From Clostridia bacterium (GTDB lineage: Bacteria > Bacillota > Clostridia > Christensenellales > Borkfalkiaceae), in the NCBI GenBank assembly GCA_017457225.1, contig JAFTHW010000021.1, positions 1 to 55,879 of the forward strand: a DNA stretch of 55,879 bases. The letters run 5' to 3'. Made by a program: the position numbers and the translations under genes. Below, one piece after another: positions 25,526 to 34,598 of this stretch. Positions within the stretch are counted from its first letter, which is position 1, and each line of letters begins with the position of its first letter. The notes beneath the pieces were generated by a model, which worked only from the letters and a program-made list of their open reading frames with translations, made no database searches and had not been told where the DNA came from.

Positions 25526-26407
25526 TTGGGAGAGAGTAGCTTTTTTTCGGGATACGAGAAATTTACGCAAGAAAAAGAGTTCGATTTTGCAAAGAATTCC
25601 ACGATCGGTTGCGGCGGAAAAGCGAAGATTGCCTTTTTTCCGAAGACGGTGGAGGAAGCGGTTGAGCTTTTGAAACGTTTGGAATGCGACAGACGTCCGT
25701 TTTACGTGCTCGGGAATTTAAGCAACGTACTTCCGCCCGACGGGGAAACGGATACGGCGATCGTTTGCACAAAAAATTTAAATGCCGTGCGAACGGATGG
25801 GGAAACGTATGCAGAGGCAGGAACGCTGAGTGGTTCTTTTTTGCGCGCTTGTAAAGAGGCGGGAAAAACGGGCGCGGAGTTTTTATTGGGAATCCCTTGT
25901 ACGTTAGGCGGAGCGTTGTTTATGAACGCAGGCGCAGCGGATACGTATCTTTCCACCGTTGTTAAAACCGTTTTCGTGTACGAACGCGGGAAAACTTATC
26001 TCGTGCCCGTCGAGGAATGCGGTTATGCGTATAAAAAGAGTATTTTTATGGAAAACGGCGCGGTGATCTTAGGCGCGTATTTCCATTTGGCGAACGCTAC
26101 AAGGGCGGAAATTTCCAAGAAACTTGCATTCTATAACGCCCGCCGCGCTCATTTGCCCAAGGGAAAGAGTATGGGTTGCGTATTCAAAAATCCGTTTGGC
26201 GAATCGGCGGGTCGGTTAATCGAGGGCGCGGGGGTAAAAGGGTTGCGAATCGGCGGCGGAATCGTTTCCCCCGAACACGCGAATTTTATTCTCAATGACC
26301 GCCACGCAACGGGCAAAGATATAAAGGCGCTGATTGCCTTGGCGAAGAACGCCGTGTGGCGGCAGTACCGAATACGCTTGGAAGAAGAAATACGATATTT
26401 TACTTGA
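25526..26407 (+). CDS. murB: MurB, UDP-N-acetylenolpyruvoylglucosamine reductase
   Basis: 293 residues from a TTG start with GGGGAG upstream; there is no suitable ATG. The FAD-binding part shows NSTIGCGGKAK and the later GIPCTLGGALFMNAGA; CGYAYKKSIF corresponds to the YRxS loop. The C-terminal part has MGCVFKNP, AGRLIEGAGVKGLRIGG and SPEHANFILN. The usual proton-donor Ser of GSxFKNP is Cys here. It makes UDP-MurNAc for peptidoglycan. Gene order murB, PHP, whiA, dnaE, pfkA is a Clostridia-type cluster. Confidence 0.93.
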   Translation: MGESSFFSGYEKFTQEKEFDFAKNSTIGCGGKAKIAFFPKTVEEAVELLKRLECDRRPFYVLGNLSNVLPPDGETDTAIVCTKNLNAVRTDGETYAEAGTLSGSFLRACKEAGKTGAEFLLGIPCTLGGALFMNAGAADTYLSTVVKTVFVYERGKTYLVPVEECGYAYKKSIFMENGAVILGAYFHLANATRAEISKKLAFYNARRAHLPKGKSMGCVFKNPFGESAGRLIEGAGVKGLRIGGGIVSPEHANFILNDRHATGKDIKALIALAKNAVWRQYRIRLEEEIRYFT

Positions 26408-26421
26408 GGGTTTACAAAACA

Positions 26422-27198
26422 ATGATTTTGACAGCAGATTATCATACGCATACGCCGTTCTCACACGGCAAAAATACGGTTGCGGAGAACGCGGCGAAGG
26501 CGAAAGAACTCGGGTTAAAACAGATCGGGATCACCGATCACGGTTTTTCGCACGTGTTTTTCGGACTCCGTCGAAAAGATATGCAGGCGTATATTGCGGA
26601 GTGCAAAGCGGCGGCGAAAGAGTACGGGGTCGACGTGTTGGTGGGGATTGAATCGAATATCCGCGGTGTAAGCGGAAAAGCGGATCTCAAGCCATCAGAT
26701 TACGAGTCGTTCGACTTGTATTTATGTGGAAAACACGTCTGTATCGCGTATGAAAAAGCTTCCGATTATTGGCTGTACGGCTTGGGGAATCTCTGCTCGG
26801 AAAAATTTCGCAAACAGCCGTCGAAAGCATTGATCGAACGGAACACGAAAGCGTATATCGAAACGATTAAAAACAATCCGATCGACGCGGTGACGCATCT
26901 CAATTACCGTTGTCCTGCGAATGCGCTAGAGGTGGCGAAATGCGCGGCAGATTACGGAACGTATATTGAACTGAACTCCAAAAAACAGCACTTAACCGAC
27001 GAGGAATTAAGCGAGATCGTACAAAAAACACAGGCGCGGTTTATCGTCGATTCAGATGCCCACTCGGCGGACAGAGTCGGGGATAAGAAGATCGTGGAAG
27101 AACAGCTTTTGCGCATCGGTTTCCCGATGGAGCGGATCGACAACGTGGACGGACGGTTGCCCACGTTCCGATTTGCGGAATTCAAAAAAACGTTATAA
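26422..27198 (+). CDS. PHP-domain metal-dependent phosphoesterase
   Basis: 258 residues from ATG 26422; a TTG at 26404 overlapping the murB stop is an alternative. The PHP metal motifs are present: ADYHTHTPFSHG at the N-terminus, GITDHGFSH, GIESNIRG, and the C-terminal VDSDAHSADRVG. It is of the YcdX/HisK-like class. It lies between murB and whiA, where many Clostridia have a PHP gene. The substrate is unknown; histidinol phosphatase is unlikely from this context. Confidence 0.85.
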   Translation: MILTADYHTHTPFSHGKNTVAENAAKAKELGLKQIGITDHGFSHVFFGLRRKDMQAYIAECKAAAKEYGVDVLVGIESNIRGVSGKADLKPSDYESFDLYLCGKHVCIAYEKASDYWLYGLGNLCSEKFRKQPSKALIERNTKAYIETIKNNPIDAVTHLNYRCPANALEVAKCAADYGTYIELNSKKQHLTDEELSEIVQKTQARFIVDSDAHSADRVGDKKIVEEQLLRIGFPMERIDNVDGRLPTFRFAEFKKTL

Positions 27199-27211
27199 CG
27201 GTTGAAAAGGA

Positions 27212-28192
27212 ATGAGCTTTACTTCGGACGTAAAAAAAGAAATCATAGCGCTCGGTTTGGGAGGGCAAGGCAAAGGGACGGTCGCGGCGAACAAGGCGGG
27301 ACTGTCCGCTTTCGTGCAAACGAGCGGCGAAGTGGGCTTTAAGGATGGGAAACCGACTTTTTTCCTCGTGAGTGAAACGGAGAACGTAGCGGAATTCTTT
27401 ACGGCGACGTTTATGGAAACGTTCGGGACGGAGCTTTCGATCACGCACGCTACGATGGATCGAATGAGCGGCAGGGACAAGCTCGTTTTACAATGCGCTC
27501 CGACTCGCGCGGAAACGGTCTTAAAAGAACTCGGGCTTATCAAACGCAGCGGAAAGGATTTTCGAGAGGGGATCTCCGCGGTGCTAGTTAACGACGAAAC
27601 GAAGAAGATCGGCTATATAAGGGGTGCTTTTTTAGGCGGCGGCAGTTGTACGTTGCCTAAGGAAACGGGGCAAACGGGCTACCATCTTGAAATCGTTTTT
27701 GCGAAGAAAAAGGCGGCGATGGACTTTTGTGATTTGTTGTCGGAGTTCGAGCTGATCGTAAAACTCATCGAACGCAAGGATACCTACGTGGTGTATTTAA
27801 AGAGCAAAGAGGCAATTTCCGACTTCCTCGCGGTGGTGGGAGCGCAAAACGCGCTGAAAAAATTCTCGGCGTTTTCCAAGAAACGGGACGAGGCGAACCG
27901 TAGCAACCGCGCACAGAATTGTATGGCGGGAAACGCCGATAAAACCACGATTGCGGCGGTCAAACAAGTGGTGGCGATCCGAAAACTCGTCAAGAAAAAA
28001 TCCTTTGAGGATTTAAGCGAAGAATTAAAAACGCTGGCGCGGTTCCGCTTGGAGAATCCCACGATGTCTTTGCAGGAGCTGGCAGACAGTTTAAAAATCA
28101 GTAAGAGTTGTTTGAGTCATCGAATGCGGAGATTGATCGAGCTCTCAGAAACGACGAAAGAAAAGAAAGAAAAGGGCAAAAGAAGATTATGA
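27212..28192 (+). CDS. whiA: WhiA, DNA-binding cell-division/sporulation regulator
   Basis: 326 residues beginning MSFTSDVKKEI, typical of WhiA. The LAGLIDADG-like N-terminal half contains GYIRGAFLGGGSCTLP. The linker has NRAQNCMAGNADKT, and the C-terminal helix-turn-helix is RLENPTMSLQELADSLKISKS followed by CLSHRMRRL. In Bacillota it influences division and chromosome segregation. The two genes usually upstream in this cluster, rapZ and yvcK, are not present here. The stop overlaps the dnaE start. Confidence 0.96.
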   Translation: MSFTSDVKKEIIALGLGGQGKGTVAANKAGLSAFVQTSGEVGFKDGKPTFFLVSETENVAEFFTATFMETFGTELSITHATMDRMSGRDKLVLQCAPTRAETVLKELGLIKRSGKDFREGISAVLVNDETKKIGYIRGAFLGGGSCTLPKETGQTGYHLEIVFAKKKAAMDFCDLLSEFELIVKLIERKDTYVVYLKSKEAISDFLAVVGAQNALKKFSAFSKKRDEANRSNRAQNCMAGNADKTTIAAVKQVVAIRKLVKKKSFEDLSEELKTLARFRLENPTMSLQELADSLKISKSCLSHRMRRLIELSETTKEKKEKGKRRL

Positions 28193-31100
28193 CGGATTTC
28201 GTACATTTGCATTTACACACCGAATACAGTCTTTTGGACGGCGCTGCGAAAGTGGACGACCTCGTGGACTATCTCGTCAAAAACGGGATCAATGCCTGCG
28301 CGGTAACCGATCACGGGAATATGTACGCATCGTTGTATTTTGCGGAGGAATGCGTCAAAAAAGGCATTCAATATATCATCGGTTGCGAGTTATACGCAAC
28401 GGACAACCATTTCGATAAACGCCCAGGTACGAAGACAGAGCATATTATACTCCTCGCCAAGAATAAGACCGGGTATAAAAATATCGTGAAATTGGACTCC
28501 CTTTCTTATATCGACGGGTTTTACGGAAAACCGAGAATTGGCTACGATTACATTAAAAAATACAGCGAGGGCGTCATTTGCCTTTCCGCCTGCCTCGCAG
28601 GAAGAATGCCCCAGCTTTTGTTGAACGGCGATTACGAGGGCGCGAAGAAGTGGGCTTCGGAAATGAAAGAAGTTTTCGGAGAGGATTTTTATATCGAATT
28701 GCAGGACCACGGGATTGCAGAGGAAAAACAAGTCATTCCTCAACTTATGCAAATTGCAAAAGAATTGGATATTCAGCTCGTAGCAACGAACGACGTACAC
28801 TATATCGAAAAAGAGGACTGGGAGGCGCACGACGTACTCCTTTGTATCCAGACGAAAAAGACGCTCGCCGATCCCAAACGTATGAAATTCGACACCAACG
28901 AATTTTATATGAAATCGGGGGACGAAATGGCGGAGCTGTTCTCCTACGCGCCTTCGGCAATCACGAATACGAGAGTGATCGCAAACAAGATCGAAGAGCC
29001 TGTTTTCGATTTGACTCCCTACGGCGATCCCATTCGCGACACCTCCTTGATTCCGCTCTATAAACCCGAAGATGGTTCTAGCTCGCCCGACTATTTGACG
29101 AGATTGACTTGGGAGGGTATTCCCAAACGTTACAGCGAAATTACGGACACCATTAAACAGCGTGTGGAATACGAACTGAGCATCATTATTAAGATGGGTT
29201 TTGCGGACTATTTCCTCATCGTTTGGGACTATATCAACTGGTCGCGGCTGAACGGGATTCCCGTAGGTCCGGGACGAGGCTCGGGCGTAGGCAGTATCGT
29301 TGCTTATTCCATCGGGATCACGGACGTCGATCCTTTGAAATACGATCTAATTTTCGAGCGTTTCTTAAATCCCGACCGTGTTTCTATGCCCGACTTCGAC
29401 GTGGACTTTTGTACCAACCGCCGTCACGAAACGATTGAGTACGTACGGGAAAAATACCACCCCGAAAACGTAGCGCAGATCGTTACGTTCGGTACGCTCG
29501 CTTCGAGGGCTGTTATCAAAGACGTTGGCCGTGTTATGGGCGTACCGTACTCGGAAACGGACAAAGTAGCAAAACTTATGGACGGTAAGTCGACGATCAG
29601 TGAATTGTTGGGAAGAAAAATTCCCAAATTGGAAGCTTCTCTTCAAGACGAAACGCTTTCGGAGGATAAACGCAACGAGATCACCAAAAAACTCAACGAA
29701 CAGAAGCAGAAGCGGAACTCCGAATTTATCGAAGTATACGAAACGAACGAAGAGCTTCGTCGAGTGATCGATATGGGCTTGAAGTTGGAGGGGATGCCCA
29801 AGAACACGTCCGAGCACGCGGCGGGCGTAGTAATTTGCAATAAAGTACTTTCGGACAACGTTCCGCTTGCGAGGAACGGAGAGGACATCGTCACGCAGTT
29901 CGATATGAAAGAAGTGGAAGCGGTGGGTATGCTGAAAATGGACTTTTTGGCTTTGACCACTCTTACCGATATACAAAATACGATTACGTACATTAAAGAG
30001 GGAAAAGGCATCGATATTGATTTCGATAAGATCGGCGTGGACGTTCCCGAAGCGTATCAGCTCATCTCGTCCGGAGATACGGATGCGGTGTTCCAACTCG
30101 AACAAGGCGGTATGAAGAAGTTTATGAAAGACTTGCAACCGAGTTGTTTGGAAGATCTGATCGCAGGAATTTCCTTGTACCGTCCGGGACCAATGGACTT
30201 CATTCCTACGTATATACGGAATAAGCATCATCCCGAAAACATCGTTTACGATACGCCGTATCTTGAACCTATTCTTAAAAATTCCTACGGCGTTATCATT
30301 TATCAAGAACAAGTAATGCAGATCTTCCAACAGCTTGCGGGATATTCGCTTGGACAAGCGGACCTTGTACGCCGCGCGATGGCGAAGAAGAAGAAAAAAG
30401 AGCTGATGGAGCAGAAAGACAAGTTCATTTACGGCGACCCTGCCAGTGGCATTTCGGGTTGCGCGGCGCTTGGGATACCTGCGGAAGTGGCGGGGAAAAT
30501 CTTTGCGGATATGGAGAGTTTCGCTTCCTACGCGTTCAACAAGTCCCACGCGGCGGCGTACGCGGTAGTCGCGTACCGTACTGCTTACTTAAAATATTTC
30601 TATCCAAAAGAATTTTTGGCAGGTATTTTGAACGACCGAATTGATAAAATCGAAGAAGTCTCCAAATATATCCTGTATATGAAAGAAAAAAACATCGACG
30701 TTCTTCCGCCCGATATCAACAAATCGAAAGCGATTTTCTGGGTAGAGGGGAACGGGTTGAGAATCGGTCTCGGCGCGCTCCGCGGCGTTGGTCAGGACGC
30801 GATCGAAGCCGTTATCAAAGAACGTGAAACGAACGGACAGTTCAAGGATTTCGCGGACTTTGCGCTCCGTTGCGCGAAACATATCAATAAGCGTATCGTA
30901 GAGAGTTTGGTATATGCGGGCGCGTTCGATTGCTTTGGCTATAACCGCGCGCAGGTGGCGGCGGTGTACGAGGAAGTTTTGACTCGAGTGAGCGCTCTTG
31001 AAAAACAGAAAGCAGGCGCGCAGATCTCTTTGTTTGGGGAGATTTTGGAAGAGCAAAAGATCGAGATCGAGTATCCCAACATTCCCGAATACGAAACAAT

Positions 31101-31806
31101 GGAACGGCTCTCCAAAGAAAAATCCGTTTTAGGCGTGTACGTCAGCGGACATCCATTTGAGAAATTTATGCCGTATTTTAAAGATACGACGTTCAACTGC
31201 TCGATGCTGAACAGTTACACGGAAGACGAGGATTCGGGCGAGAAAACGTACGCGGAATTGGAAGACGGTCAAGCGGTTACGATGGGCGGTATGATCGCTG
31301 CCTCCAAGAAACTCAAAACCCGTTCGGGCGCGATGATGGCGTTCGTGACAGTAGAAGATTTGTACGGTTCGGTGGAGTGCGTTTGTTTCCCGAAAGTATA
31401 TGAAAAAATCCGAAACTTTATGGTGGAGGATAAAGTGGTATACGTTTCGGGTAAGATTAGTATTCAAGACGAAAAACAGCCCTCGATCATCGTAGACGTG
31501 ATGAAAGAATTTTCAATGGAAGAGCCTGCGGCTGCACCCGTTCGGACGGGGCAGACGACTCCTTTGGAGAACGCGCCGAAAGAGAAAGCGGATTCCGCGA
31601 AAAAACTTTGGCTCAACGTAACCGATTTAGAGGAAGCGGACGTAGAAGAGCTTTTGGAAACGCTGACGTATTACGTAGGAGAAACTCCCGTATATTTCGT
31701 GCAAGGGAAACAAAAGATGGCTTGTTCGCAAAAAGTGACTCCAAATAAAGCGTTGATGGCGGAGCTTTCTAGTTTTCTTCCGGAAAGTTGTATAAAACTT
31801 GTCTGA
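28189..31806 (+). CDS. dnaE: DNA polymerase III alpha subunit, DnaE type
   Basis: 1205 residues from ATG 28189, which overlaps the whiA TGA by four bases (ATGA). The N-terminal PHP domain begins FVHLHLHTEYSLLDGA. The palm carries PGRGSGVGSIVAY and the catalytic-Asp region MPDFDVDFC. Helix-hairpin-helix and C-terminal OB domains (AVTMGGMIAASKKLKTRSG) follow. Order and length fit DnaE rather than PolC, which has an embedded exonuclease. It is a replicative polymerase subunit. Confidence 0.96.
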   Translation: MTDFVHLHLHTEYSLLDGAAKVDDLVDYLVKNGINACAVTDHGNMYASLYFAEECVKKGIQYIIGCELYATDNHFDKRPGTKTEHIILLAKNKTGYKNIVKLDSLSYIDGFYGKPRIGYDYIKKYSEGVICLSACLAGRMPQLLLNGDYEGAKKWASEMKEVFGEDFYIELQDHGIAEEKQVIPQLMQIAKELDIQLVATNDVHYIEKEDWEAHDVLLCIQTKKTLADPKRMKFDTNEFYMKSGDEMAELFSYAPSAITNTRVIANKIEEPVFDLTPYGDPIRDTSLIPLYKPEDGSSSPDYLTRLTWEGIPKRYSEITDTIKQRVEYELSIIIKMGFADYFLIVWDYINWSRLNGIPVGPGRGSGVGSIVAYSIGITDVDPLKYDLIFERFLNPDRVSMPDFDVDFCTNRRHETIEYVREKYHPENVAQIVTFGTLASRAVIKDVGRVMGVPYSETDKVAKLMDGKSTISELLGRKIPKLEASLQDETLSEDKRNEITKKLNEQKQKRNSEFIEVYETNEELRRVIDMGLKLEGMPKNTSEHAAGVVICNKVLSDNVPLARNGEDIVTQFDMKEVEAVGMLKMDFLALTTLTDIQNTITYIKEGKGIDIDFDKIGVDVPEAYQLISSGDTDAVFQLEQGGMKKFMKDLQPSCLEDLIAGISLYRPGPMDFIPTYIRNKHHPENIVYDTPYLEPILKNSYGVIIYQEQVMQIFQQLAGYSLGQADLVRRAMAKKKKKELMEQKDKFIYGDPASGISGCAALGIPAEVAGKIFADMESFASYAFNKSHAAAYAVVAYRTAYLKYFYPKEFLAGILNDRIDKIEEVSKYILYMKEKNIDVLPPDINKSKAIFWVEGNGLRIGLGALRGVGQDAIEAVIKERETNGQFKDFADFALRCAKHINKRIVESLVYAGAFDCFGYNRAQVAAVYEEVLTRVSALEKQKAGAQISLFGEILEEQKIEIEYPNIPEYETMERLSKEKSVLGVYVSGHPFEKFMPYFKDTTFNCSMLNSYTEDEDSGEKTYAELEDGQAVTMGGMIAASKKLKTRSGAMMAFVTVEDLYGSVECVCFPKVYEKIRNFMVEDKVVYVSGKISIQDEKQPSIIVDVMKEFSMEEPAAAPVRTGQTTPLENAPKEKADSAKKLWLNVTDLEEADVEELLETLTYYVGETPVYFVQGKQKMACSQKVTPNKALMAELSSFLPESCIKLV

Positions 31807-31835
31807 AAAATTTTAAAAAATCCACGTCAAAAGAC

Positions 31836-31863
31836 TTGTTTTTTGGAAAAGTTTTGATATAAT
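31836..31863 (+). promoter_or_regulatory. Promoter of pfkA
   Basis: TTGTTT (31836-31841) and TATAAT (31858-31863), spacer 16. It excludes the in-frame ATG at 31869 as the start. Confidence 0.7.
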
Positions 31864-31922
31864 AGAGTATGAACGTAGCGAGGGGTGACCCTTTTGATAG
31901 GAAAAACGACAGAGGTGATGAT

Positions 31923-32885
31923 ATGAAACGTATTGGTTTATTGACGAGCGGTGGCGACGCGCCCGGTATGAACGCGGCGATTCGCGCGGTAGTACGCTCG
32001 GGTATTTATTACGGAATGGAAGTGTACGGAATCGAGCGCGGATATGCGGGCTTGATCGAAGATATTGTAATGCCTATGGAAATGCGTAGCGTTTCCAATA
32101 TCGTTCAATGCGGCGGTACGAAATTGAGAACGGCGAGATGCTTGGAAATGATGACGAAAGAAGGTCAAAAACAGGCGATGGCGACTCTTGAAAAACACGG
32201 AATCGAAGGACTCGTGGTGATCGGCGGCGACGGCTCGTTCCGCGGCGCGAAGATTTTGAGCGAGGAGTACGGTATGCCCACGATCGGCATTCCCGGTACG
32301 ATCGACAACGACTTGGCGTATACCGATTATACGCTCGGTTTCGATACTGCGGTAAATACCTGTTTGGATATTATTAATAAACTCCGTGACACGATGACTT
32401 CGCACGAGCGTATTTCCGTTGTAGAAGTTATGGGTCGTCATTGCGGCGACATAGCGCTTTACAGCGGTATCGCTTCGGGCGCGGAGATTATCGTTGTTCC
32501 CGAAATCGCTTTTAATATCAACGAAATCGTAGAACGTATCGAGCGCTCGAGGGTGAATGGAAAACACTCCAACATTATTGTTGTTGCGGAAGGCGTTATG
32601 AGTGCGGACGAGTTCGCGAAGAAATTACAAACGGCGACTTCGCACGACGTTCGTCCTACTTGTATCGGTCACGTGCAAAGAGGCGGTTCGCCTTCGATGG
32701 CGGACAGAATGTTGGCGGCTCAGTTCGGCAATAAGGCGGTGCGCCTGTTGAACGAGGGGATCGGCAACCGCGTAGTCGGTATCCGCGACAATAAGATTAT
32801 CGATATGGACATCATCGAAGCGGTTTCTATGAAGAAACAGTTTAATTTTGAATTGTACGAAACGTTGCAGATGATTTCGATGTAA
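31923..32885 (+). CDS. pfkA: ATP-dependent 6-phosphofructokinase
   Basis: 320 residues from ATG 31923 with AGAGGTGA upstream, the usual PfkA length. ATP site LTSGGDAPGMNAAIRAVVR, catalytic GTIDNDLAYTDYT, substrate loop MGRHCGDIAL and EGVMSADEF are all present, and HVQRGGSPS is near the C-terminus. It commits fructose 6-phosphate to glycolysis. It sits after dnaE as in many Clostridia, here with its own promoter. Confidence 0.96.
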   Translation: MKRIGLLTSGGDAPGMNAAIRAVVRSGIYYGMEVYGIERGYAGLIEDIVMPMEMRSVSNIVQCGGTKLRTARCLEMMTKEGQKQAMATLEKHGIEGLVVIGGDGSFRGAKILSEEYGMPTIGIPGTIDNDLAYTDYTLGFDTAVNTCLDIINKLRDTMTSHERISVVEVMGRHCGDIALYSGIASGAEIIVVPEIAFNINEIVERIERSRVNGKHSNIIVVAEGVMSADEFAKKLQTATSHDVRPTCIGHVQRGGSPSMADRMLAAQFGNKAVRLLNEGIGNRVVGIRDNKIIDMDIIEAVSMKKQFNFELYETLQMISM

Positions 32886-32913
32886 CGGGTTTGAAGAGCA
32901 ATACGATCAAACG

Positions 32914-32943
32914 AAAACCGTCTTCTAAGGAGGACGGTTTTAT
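32914..32943 (+). terminator. Terminator after pfkA
   Basis: The arms AAAACCGTC and GACGGTTTT; the 3' arm supplies the T run. Confidence 0.75.
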
Positions 32944-33043
32944 CGCGTAAATAGCGGGGAGAATTTTTCACAATCCTGATTAAAAAAGGAATTTTTTCGT
33001 TATATAATATATGGGTGCTTTACGTACCGAATAAGGGGTAAAA

Positions 33044-33967
33044 ATGATTTTAACGGTTTGTATGAGTCCTTGCACGGACGTGACGATCGAGCTGGATTCG
33101 CTCAACGTCGGGAAGACGAACGTGGTAAAGAGCAAAACGCTTTCGTTTGCCGGGAAAGCGCTGAATGTCGCCATCGGAGTCAGTCGCCTCGGCGGTGAAG
33201 TATATACGACGGGATTAATGTATAACGAGAATGGTTATATGTTTGAAAACGCTTTAGATAAAGAGGGCGTTCCGTTTACGTTTGTGTGGAATAAGGGTAG
33301 AGCGAGAGAAAATTATAAATTTATCGACAATCGCGCGATGTTGACGGAAGTCAACGACGTAGGCGAGGAAATCCAAAAAGAAAAAGCGGAGGAAGTCCTT
33401 TCTCTCGTGCGAATGTTATCGGCGAGAAGCTCGGTAACCGTACTTTCGGGAGGATTGCCTCGCGGTTTGGACGGGAGTTTTTACGGTAAACTCGTTCGGG
33501 CGGTAGAGTCGGACGTGAAAAAAATCGTCGACGCTTCTGGGGCGCGCCTGATCTCTGCGATCAGCGAGGGGGTGGATCTTGCAAAGCCTAATTTGGATGA
33601 GTTGGAAAACGTACTCGGTAGACGGATCGAGAGCAAAGAGGATATGCTCAAAGGCTGTTACGAATTGATTGACCGAGGCGCGCAACGCGTATTGTTGTCG
33701 CTTGGAAAACGAGGCGCAGTAATCACAGACGGATCGAGAAATTATTATTGTCGGAGTATGAACGTAGCGGTGAATTCGACGGTCGGCGCAGGTGACGGAA
33801 TGGTTGCGGCGGCGGCATTAAAGCTCGAACAGGACGCTCCGCTGGAAGAAATTCTTCGCGCAGGCGTGGCGGCGGGTACGGCAACGGTTATGACGGCGGG
33901 AAAAACTTCGTTTACCAAAGAAAAGTACGGCGAAGTACTCGCCAATTTGCAAGTCAGCGAAATTTAA
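33044..33967 (+). CDS. PfkB-family kinase, probably 1-phosphofructokinase-like
   Basis: 307 residues with AAGGGG seven bases upstream. The ribokinase fold shows an N-terminal LTVCMSPCTDVTIELD, substrate region GKALNVAIGVSRLGG, GGLPRGL, and the catalytic anion-hole motif TVGAGDGMVAAA with the base Asp. The closest subfamily is FruK/LacC (1-phosphofructokinase or tagatose-6-phosphate kinase). No fructose PTS gene is adjacent, so the sugar cannot be assigned. A TATAAT at 33003-33008 with a weak -35 probably drives it. Confidence 0.87.
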   Translation: MILTVCMSPCTDVTIELDSLNVGKTNVVKSKTLSFAGKALNVAIGVSRLGGEVYTTGLMYNENGYMFENALDKEGVPFTFVWNKGRARENYKFIDNRAMLTEVNDVGEEIQKEKAEEVLSLVRMLSARSSVTVLSGGLPRGLDGSFYGKLVRAVESDVKKIVDASGARLISAISEGVDLAKPNLDELENVLGRRIESKEDMLKGCYELIDRGAQRVLLSLGKRGAVITDGSRNYYCRSMNVAVNSTVGAGDGMVAAAALKLEQDAPLEEILRAGVAAGTATVMTAGKTSFTKEKYGEVLANLQVSEI

Positions 33968-34015
33968 AAATACTGCAATATTTCGCAAGATCGTTGCATA
34001 TGATATAATATATCT

Positions 34016-34272
34016 TTACGGGAAAAACTTTCCGATTAAGAAAAACGCAGGGGGGAAACGTTGCGGGTTTCTATTGCTCGTCGAAGAGTCGGGAAAGACG
34101 TCGCGTGGCAAGAACAATACGGGAAGGCGGAACGTAAACAACGGTTCACGGCGCTTTGCAACACTTTGTTGCAAAGACGCGTAATCGGGTGTAGGGAGCG
34201 CGACAAACGCAAAAGGAGTCCCTCTACCCAAGAACAAGTTTGTTTTACCGCGGCTTGCGTCGCGGTTTTTTT
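34016..34272 (+). ncRNA. Candidate structured non-coding RNA, about 255 nt
   Basis: The 418-base interval between the PfkB gene and the next small gene starts with a TATAAT at 34004-34009 and ends with an intrinsic terminator (CCGCG / CGCGG plus seven T, 34248-34268). Between them are several strong pairings: GGAAA/TTTCC (34021-34033); nested ACGTT/AACGT, TATTG/CAATA and TTGC/GCAA around 34058-34136; a hairpin CTTTGCAAC / GTTGCAAAG (34153-34176); and a long arm GGGT..AGGGA / TCCCT..ACCC (34187-34229). The base composition is more G-rich than other intergenic DNA here. It lacks the hallmark sequences of 6S, tmRNA, SRP or RNase P RNA. A 71-codon open frame crosses it but cuts through the stems and has no ribosome site. 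Confidence 0.55.
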
Positions 34273-34304
34273 GTGAAAAAATTAAAAAATTTTTCTAAAA
34301 AGTA

Positions 34305-34333
34305 TTGAAAAGTCCGAAGAAATTCGGTATAAT
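34305..34333 (+). promoter_or_regulatory. Promoter of the small Cys-rich protein gene
   Basis: TTGAAA (34305-34310) and TATAAT (34328-34333), spacer 17. Confidence 0.78.
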
Positions 34334-34385
34334 AAAAAAAGAAAGACTAAAAAAAGAGAAAAAAGCATACTATAAGGAGAGAGAT

Positions 34386-34580
34386 ATGAATTTGCAAGAA
34401 CAACAGAAAAAATTTGACGTAATCAAATGGTTTGACAGTATCCGCGCCGGAAAAGATTTGTGCGGAACGTATGCATTTTGCGGTCGTTGCGATAAGGATA
34501 GACCTTATCCTTGCGCGAGAGCGGCTTACAGGTACGGAAAAGGATATATCCGTCTTGCCGTGATCCGTCGCCGCAAATAA
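34386..34580 (+). CDS. Small Cys-containing protein, unknown
   Basis: 64 residues with AAGGAGAG before the ATG. The centre has the pattern C-x6-C-x2-C-x7-C (CGTYAFCGRCDKDRPYPC), followed by a basic Arg/Lys tail. This looks like a small metal- or nucleic-acid-binding domain, but I recognise no family. It follows the candidate RNA gene with its own promoter and precedes a membrane protein by 18 bases. Confidence 0.75.
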   Translation: MNLQEQQKKFDVIKWFDSIRAGKDLCGTYAFCGRCDKDRPYPCARAAYRYGKGYIRLAVIRRRK

Positions 34581-34598
34581 CAACAAACGGGAGAGGCA

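Noticed and set aside
34230-34270. ACCGCGG before a terminator suggested a T-box leader
   Set aside because: The preceding GGGUGG part of the T-box sequence is missing, no specifier loop is seen, and the downstream gene is not an aminoacyl-tRNA synthetase or amino-acid gene.
34061-34276. A 71-codon plus-strand frame across the candidate ncRNA
   Set aside because: No ribosome site, it spans the stems and the terminator, and the peptide resembles nothing known to me.
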